Positions 58,338 through 64,000 of a stretch of DNA of 64,000 bases are shown piece after piece; the stretch's first letter is position 1; each line of letters opens with the position of its first letter. Source of the DNA: Acanthamoeba sp. SK_2022b. Lineage: Eukaryota; Discosea; Longamoebia; Acanthamoebidae. The translations under genes were made by a program, and so were the position numbers. The notes beneath the pieces are model-generated. The model saw only the letters and a program-made list of their open reading frames with translations, searched no databases and was not told where the DNA came from. The DNA lies in assembly GCA_027943245.1 (NCBI GenBank), contig JANDJZ010000032.1, positions 124,001-188,000 on the forward strand, written 5' to 3'.

Positions 58338-58646
58338 AGAAGAGAACCGGCCTGGCTTGGATCTGCTTATCTCTCCGCGCATTTCGACCAAACAGACAAG
58401 CACGTTTGGAATGTTAGTCGGAAGGGCCAAAAGGAAATGCATCAAGAAAACGCGCAGCCGCAAGCTTTCGTTGTTCGCTTCCCTTAGAAGCGGCTATTTG
58501 GGCACCTTGCACCCGGGGTTGCCTCTGTCCTCAACTATCGTCGCGCAGCCACACAGGGAAGAGAGGGAGGAGCTAAAGCGTTGTTGGGCGAGGAGATAAT
58601 TTCTCTGCTGCAATTTTCAGGTGTAAATCTGCGCGCACGAGCACAA
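58338..58646. other. Short spacer upstream of the beta-mannosidase start
   Basis: 309 bases. A pyrimidine-ended AG (TTTTCAG at about 58614-58620) sits just before the mannosidase exon, so an upstream exon carrying a signal peptide may lie here; none could be fixed. Confidence 0.4.
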
Positions 58647-61600
58647 ATGGAAATCGATGAGACGATGGATCTGGGCGGAGAATGGACGCTGCGATACCAG
58701 CCACAGCAGCTGGCAGGTGAGAAGCGAGAACACCACCTCAAGCAGCAATACCTCAGCACACATCCTTCTCCGTCGCCTGAACTTTTGGCCAAGCTGCATG
58801 AAGGTGTTAAGATTAGAGCTCCATGTGATGTCCACACAGGTACTGCTGCTCTTAGAGCTCTTGATTACGTCCTGATCTTTTATCAGCAACGTTACATTTC
58901 TCCTCTCTTTTTTATTGTTTTTTTAAAATTATTTTGTACAAAAAATAGTTTTTAAAATAAAACTCAAAATCTTAACTGTTCGAACAGGGCTTATGCAAGC
59001 GGGCGTGGTGGGTGACCTGTACGCCGGGCGAGGCGAAGAGGACTACCGGTGGATGGTGCATGGTCGTTGGATATTCACCCGCACCTTCGTCATCCCTCCT
59101 GACTTCCTCAAGAGCCACTCCCGAGTGCAGCTTGTGTGCGAGGGGCTCGACACCCTAGGTGAACCTCCGCCTCTCTCTGCCCTGTCTCCACAGTGTTACA
59201 TTGTTATCTTCGTGCTCATTTTTTGTGGTGTCCCTGGTCAGCCAAGGTGAAGGTGAACGGACGCGAGGTGGGCACGACCGAGAATATGTTCAGGCAATAC
59301 GTGTTCACGCTGCATCAGCGTTCGGCGTCGCACAGTGGCAGTAGCTCGCAGTCGACCACCGCAATCCCCGTCATCGGCTCCATGTCCGGCTCGGGCTCGG
59401 CCGTGCCCGTGCTTAGCAGCGGCACGGGCTCGTCGTCGTCAGTGCAGACACGGGCCAAGCCCATCCTGGTGGAGGGCGACAACGAAATCGAGATCGAGTT
59501 CTCATCTGCCGTGGACTACTGCCAGGACCAGGCCAGCGCTTCGCCCTATCCCGTGCCTTCTGTATGGCCTTCCCCTTCTCCAGCCGAGTCGCGCGCGCGC
59601 ACACACACACATTCAATCAACTTGATCTTACTTGCTCTTGTTTACTCTCTCGTAGATGGAATACACCTACGGTGAGAAGAACCGAGGATGGATACGAAAG
59701 GTAATGCAAGTCTGCGTCAACCATGTGTGGCTTGCCATCAACCGGTTTGACGTTATGAGCGCTGAACATGTGTTGTGTTGTGTGTGTGGCCTGTGTCACC
59801 AATTGCAGAGAGGCTGCGACTTTGGATGGGACTGGGGACCGTGCTTCGTGCCCTGCGGCATACAGCGACCAATCCGGCTTGTGGCCTTTTCCGAGTTCTC
59901 AGAAATCAGCACGCTCACGTGCCACCAAGTGCACAACCTCAAGAAGAACTTTGCCACGCTGCACCTTTCCCTCTTGGTTCGTGCCCATCCGCTCAACGCG
60001 CAGTATTGATGTGCTGCTCGCCACTAATTATGTGGTGGTCTTCATCTGGGCTCCTACTCGAGTAGTTGACCGCGGTGAACAAGATGAACGCTGTGTTCTC
60101 GCTCGAGCTCAAGCTCAAGGACGAGTTTGCGAGCCTGTCATCGGTGCCCATCAGTACGAGATTCCCGTCCACCTTGGTGCACAAAACAACCCGTTGCGAT
60201 GATGGGTCGCGCTGATAGTGTGGTGGTGCACACGTGGCCAGTGTTGTTGAAGGAGAGCGCCTTGGAGGCGGGAGAGAACCGGGTCAAGTTCCAAATGGAA
60301 GTAAGCAAGCCAGCCCTCTGGTGGCCGCGTGGCTACGGCGAACAGGTTACATCTCCCGCTCCTCTCATGCCGCCCACCCCGCCTCTATTGTGGCTGATGT
60401 CTCTCTTGATCGACATGGCAGCCCCTGTACGAATTGTCGCTGACGGTTCGAGGTGAGTCGGAGGAGCGACGGCTATGCGTGGACCTAGGCCTGCGGCAAG
60501 CCCGGCTCGTGACCAAGCCGGATGATGTCGGCGAATCCTTCTACCTCGAAATCAACGGTAACGGCACGCCGGCCCATCACTGTGGGTGCACACCTCGCTC
60601 CTGCAGTTGCTGCCGTCTGACACGCCTTTGCAGGAACGCCCGTCTTTGCCAAGGGAGCCAACTGGATACCTCCGTACGGACTGCAGCTCGCAACAAGCGC
60701 CCGCTCATCCGCTTATGACCCGTGGCGACGCCATTTTGGCGTCGATTTTTTCAAGCACTAACTGACCTGCTTGGCTGCTCCGTGGTATGCATAGGGACTG
60801 CTTTGACGGCCGAGTGACCGAGGAGCGCCTCAAGGGGCTGCTCGAGAGCGCGGCCGCTGCCAACATGAATTGCATCCGCGTATGGGGTGGCGGCATGTAC
60901 GAACGACACTACTTCTACGAGCTTTGTGACAAGGTGAACCGGTTTTTTTCCTCTCGCATTCGTTTCGAGCTGCGTTTTGCAGTCACTCATGTGTCAAATG
61001 CACATGATGTGTGCGTGTGTGTTGTGTGCGTGTGCAGTTGGGCCTGATGGTTTTGCACGACTTCATGTTCGCGTGCTCTCTGTACCCGACCACCAAGGCC
61101 TTTCTACAAAACGTGGAGAAGGAAGTGCAGTACCAGCTGGTGCGTAGTCTACCAGACCGTCGAACCAGAGCGCCCATTCCCCAAGTCGGCGTGTCTCGCT
61201 CGGCTGCGATTCTCCCGTGACTACCACTAAACCCTGGCCGTGGTGCAGCGGCGGTTGAGTCGGCATTGCAGCATCGTGCTGTGGTATGGCAACAATGAAA
61301 ATGAGGAGGCCCTCGACTTCTGGGAGGAATCGCGCAACAACAGGTGGGCCGTTGATGCTTACCTCCAATATCTCGAGGTATGTGTGAGCCAACTCGATGT
61401 GCTGGGGGGTGGGGCGCGGTGCAGGGATTTGTATGTGTGCGATTACTTCAAGCTGTACTACGACACCGTGCACGCCACCTACGCGCTGGAGGACCCGCAC
61501 GGCACCATTCCCTTCTGGCCGTCGTCTCCCTCCAACGGAATGCACAAGTGGGGCAAGGTATGTCCCCCCACAATCCCTCTGCCTCCTTTCCTCTCCTAAT

Positions 61601-63853
61601 GCTAACGCTGCGTCGTTCTACCTACTCTTTGCCGTCTCTGGGTTCTTTGTGCGCGCGTAGGCCGGTGACCACAGCAGAGGCGATTCGCACTACTGGGCGG
61701 TGTGGCACAGCAACAAGCCGTTTACAGGTATTCCTTCTCTCTCTCACGCAACAAGGCCTTTTTTTTTTTTTTTTTTTTTTTTTGTTGTTGTTGTTGGCTG
61801 ACCAAGGGTGGTATGGCCTCGCCTCTTCAAAGAATACCTTAAAGTGTGTCCACGCTTCTGCTCCGAGTTTGGGTTCCAATCGTTCCCATCGGTGCCCACC
61901 CTGCGACAAGTCATCGCCGATCCCGACGAGGACTTCAACGTGAGTTTTCCCTCCTCTTGCCGATTATGTACAACCGCGATGATATATCTGCTCCGGGCCT
62001 ATGGCGCCTCCCAAGCTAATAGCGTCGTGTGTCTGAGCAGGTGACTAGCGCAGCAATGGAATTCAGACAACGCAGCCCGGCCATGGGCAACAAAGGTACC
62101 ACCGGTGCCTTTTGTGTCGAGTGCCGTGTGACTGCGTAGAAATGCAACAATATTTAATTTTTTTTATGGCCATTGACCACTGCAATCGGGCCGATTACAG
62201 CCATCATCGAGCACATCTGCCGACAGTTCAAGATGCCCACGTCCTTCGAGAACTTTGTGTACGTGAGTCAGGTCCTACAGGCCCTCTCCATCAAGGTACG
62301 CTCTCGCGAGCCCCTCGTCCGTTCATATTTTATCCGACGTCTTGGGCTCGGCTTACCCTGTGAGAGCTCATCATCGCAGACCGCGTCAGAGCACTGGCGC
62401 CGGTGCAAGCCCACGTGCATGGGTGTGGTCTACTGGCAACTCAACGACATCTGGCAAGGTGCGGTGAGAGGCAGTACTGATCCCATGTGTGTGACATTAC
62501 CGGTACTGCTGGTGGTGGTCCATCCAATGGCTCGCCTAACAAGGTTGGGGTGTGAATCGATGAACAGGGCCAAGTTGGTCGTCGATCGAGTACGACGGAC
62601 GATGGAAGGTGCTGCAGTACTACGCGCGCCATTTCTTCGCGCCGTTGCTCGTGTCGTCGCTGGAGACGGCCGACGGTGAGATCGAGATCTGGGTCACGAG
62701 CGACCTCGCGTCGACTCTCGTCCTGACCCTCACCGTCCAGCTGTGGACGTGGCACGGCAAGCGGGTGAGCCAATGGCGGGTCGAGAGCCTCAAGGCCGAG
62801 CCCCACTGCAGCAAGCCCATCTGGAAGCGAAAGGTCAAAGACCTCCTCAAATCGGTACCGCTCTCTCTCCCCCCTCCGACACGCCGCACGCGCACAGTGC
62901 GAGTCAAAACCCTCACCCGGTGCGACGTGACGACACCTCCATGGGCCACTCTGTAGAATTCGCTGTACGAGGAGGAGAAGGAGCGAACCAAGTGCTTCGT
63001 GCTGTACTCGCTGTCCTCCGCGCAGGCGACCCCCGAGGCCGCCGAGGTAAGCGAGGGGCGGAGCCTCAAGTGGCAGAGCCAGAACGTTCACTACCTGTCG
63101 GCTTTCAAACACGTACGCCGGCCCGCCAGCCGCTTGCTCGCCAATTTGTGTGACCGCGGTCTCGGCTGAACTTATGATGTGCAGGTTCGGCTGCTCCCTG
63201 TCCGGCTCAGTCTCAGACTGGAGCAACCAAAGGCGGACGCGGTTAAGATCCTGCACCAGGCGGGCAAGGGCAAGGAGACGGCCAACTCGGCGGAGACGGC
63301 GAACGAGCAGGAGGAGGAGGAGGAGGAGCAGGGCCAGGAGGCGGTCGCGCCTGCCCTCGAGCCGAGCATCGGCCACCCCCACAGTAACGTCACGGCCAAC
63401 GTGAGGCAAGAGGAGGAACGTGCCCAGGCCGACGCTCTTCGTCGGGAAGAGGAGGACAAAGAGCGACCAGAGAGCGAAAACGACGGCGAAGACGATGACG
63501 TTCATGCAGAGCAGGATGCGATTAGGCTCGAGGTGGTGAACGAGAGCGATGAAGCTGTGGCACCGTTCGTGTTCCTTGAGTCGGCGGAGATGAAGGGCCG
63601 CTTCAGCGACAATGGCTTCCTGCTGCTGCCGCACTCTACGCGTCGAGTGCGATTCTACCCGCAAGCGCCCCGAGCCGCGGTGTTCGTGCGAAAGCGGAGC
63701 GGCAACGGAAGCAGCAGCGAGAGCGCCCTCGCCAAGGAGAAGGAGCGGGTGGAAGAGGAGCGACGCAAGCGCGCCGCTGCCTTCCTCGCCCAGTGTCGCG
63801 TCACCTCTCTGCGCGACGCGTACGCCAGCCCACTGGCTGGCACACCTCTGTAG
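58647..63853 (+). CDS. Beta-mannosidase (glycoside hydrolase family 2)
   Basis: About eighteen exons, first in-frame ATG 58647 (MEIDETMDLGGEWTLRYQP), stop 63851-63853. Landmarks match animal MANBA in order: RWMVHGRWIFTRTFVIPPDF, GCDFGWDWGPCFVPCGIQRP, FAKGANWIPPYGLQL, MNCIRVWGGGMYERHYFYEL, LMVLHDFMFACSLYPTTKAF, the acid/base glutamate in WYGNNENEEALDFW (about 61297), the nucleophile in CSEFGFQSFPS (Glu 61865-61867), MGVVYWQLNDIWQ and RFSDNGFLLLPHSTRRVRFY. It releases beta-linked mannose from glycans, normally in lysosomes. No signal peptide follows the chosen ATG; an upstream exon may supply it. An acidic E-rich insert of about 100 residues (63.25-63.52 kb) splits the C-terminal beta domain. 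Confidence 0.9.
61758..61781 (+). repeat. T23-24 homopolymer followed by TTG repeats in a mannosidase intron
   Basis: Poly-T continues into four GTT units; it precedes the acceptor of the exon encoding the nucleophile motif and would form a very strong polypyrimidine tract. Confidence 0.9.
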
Positions 63854-64000
63854 CAAGGCACAAGACCTAACAAGCAAACTTGAAACAGAACGCACTGGGA
63901 GGCTTGTCTGTCGGTGACACGCTCGCTCTCTAGCTCAACTGAGTACGCTTGGTCGCCCCACTCTCCGGGTTCCTCCTCTATGCGTCGATGGTGGACAATA
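63854..64000. other. Downstream of beta-mannosidase
   Basis: 147 bases to the window end with no gene visible. Confidence 0.5.

Overview
This is a eukaryotic nuclear DNA window. It is GC-rich and gene-dense: about 22 protein genes and one RNA gene in 64 kb. The genes lie on both strands, are separated by short spacers, and are mostly cut by many short GT-AG introns (about 50-150 bases) that often carry microsatellites. The gene set (LSM, F-box/WD40, giant USP, kexin-type convertase, IMP1, front-end cytochrome-b5 desaturase, AARSD1, EEF1AKMT1), the compact introns and a complete 5S rRNA gene (119 nt, minus strand, 42184-42302) point to an amoebozoan. Acanthamoeba is my best guess, by inference from gene style and remembered 5S sequence; no database was searched.

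Layout. 0-16 kb: a ZYG11/ZER1-like LRR-ARM protein (-), a zinc-ribbon LSM protein (+), GNB1L-like WD40 (-), IMP1 inner-membrane peptidase (+), a 1602-residue coiled-coil protein (+), an RsuA-type pseudouridine synthase (+), an EEF1AKMT1-type lysine methyltransferase (+) and a KNOP1/SMAP-domain protein (-). 16-32.5 kb: an F-box protein (+), a kexin/furin-like convertase (-) and an 11-kb giant ubiquitin hydrolase with an internal ubiquitin-like fold (-). 32.8-42 kb: a cytochrome b5-desaturase (+), spartin-like MIT/senescence protein (+), a NAP/SET histone chaperone (+) and a membrane metallophosphoesterase (-), followed by the 5S gene inside a CpG-poor island. 42.8-54.7 kb, all minus: an OB-fold/CCCH/methyltransferase fusion, a fungal-transcription-factor-like protein, an F-box/WD40 protein and AARSD1. 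55.3-64 kb, all plus: a membrane-anchored sphingomyelinase-like EEP phosphodiesterase and a GH2 beta-mannosidase.

The genes are mostly unrelated housekeeping functions. A loose theme is ubiquitin handling (ZYG11-like receptor, two F-box proteins, a giant USP) and translation/tRNA/rRNA quality (5S rRNA, pseudouridine synthase, eEF1A methylation, Ala-tRNA editing). I see no operon-like system. The most unusual signals are: CpG-depleted islands (38.49-38.74 kb and around the 5S gene), a near-perfect 55-bp palindrome inside a NAP intron, a near-identical in-frame duplication 993 bp apart inside the coiled-coil gene, and several unusual domain fusions.

Exon coordinates are given where reading phase and splice signals agree. 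Otherwise the span runs from start to stop codon with internal junctions approximate.
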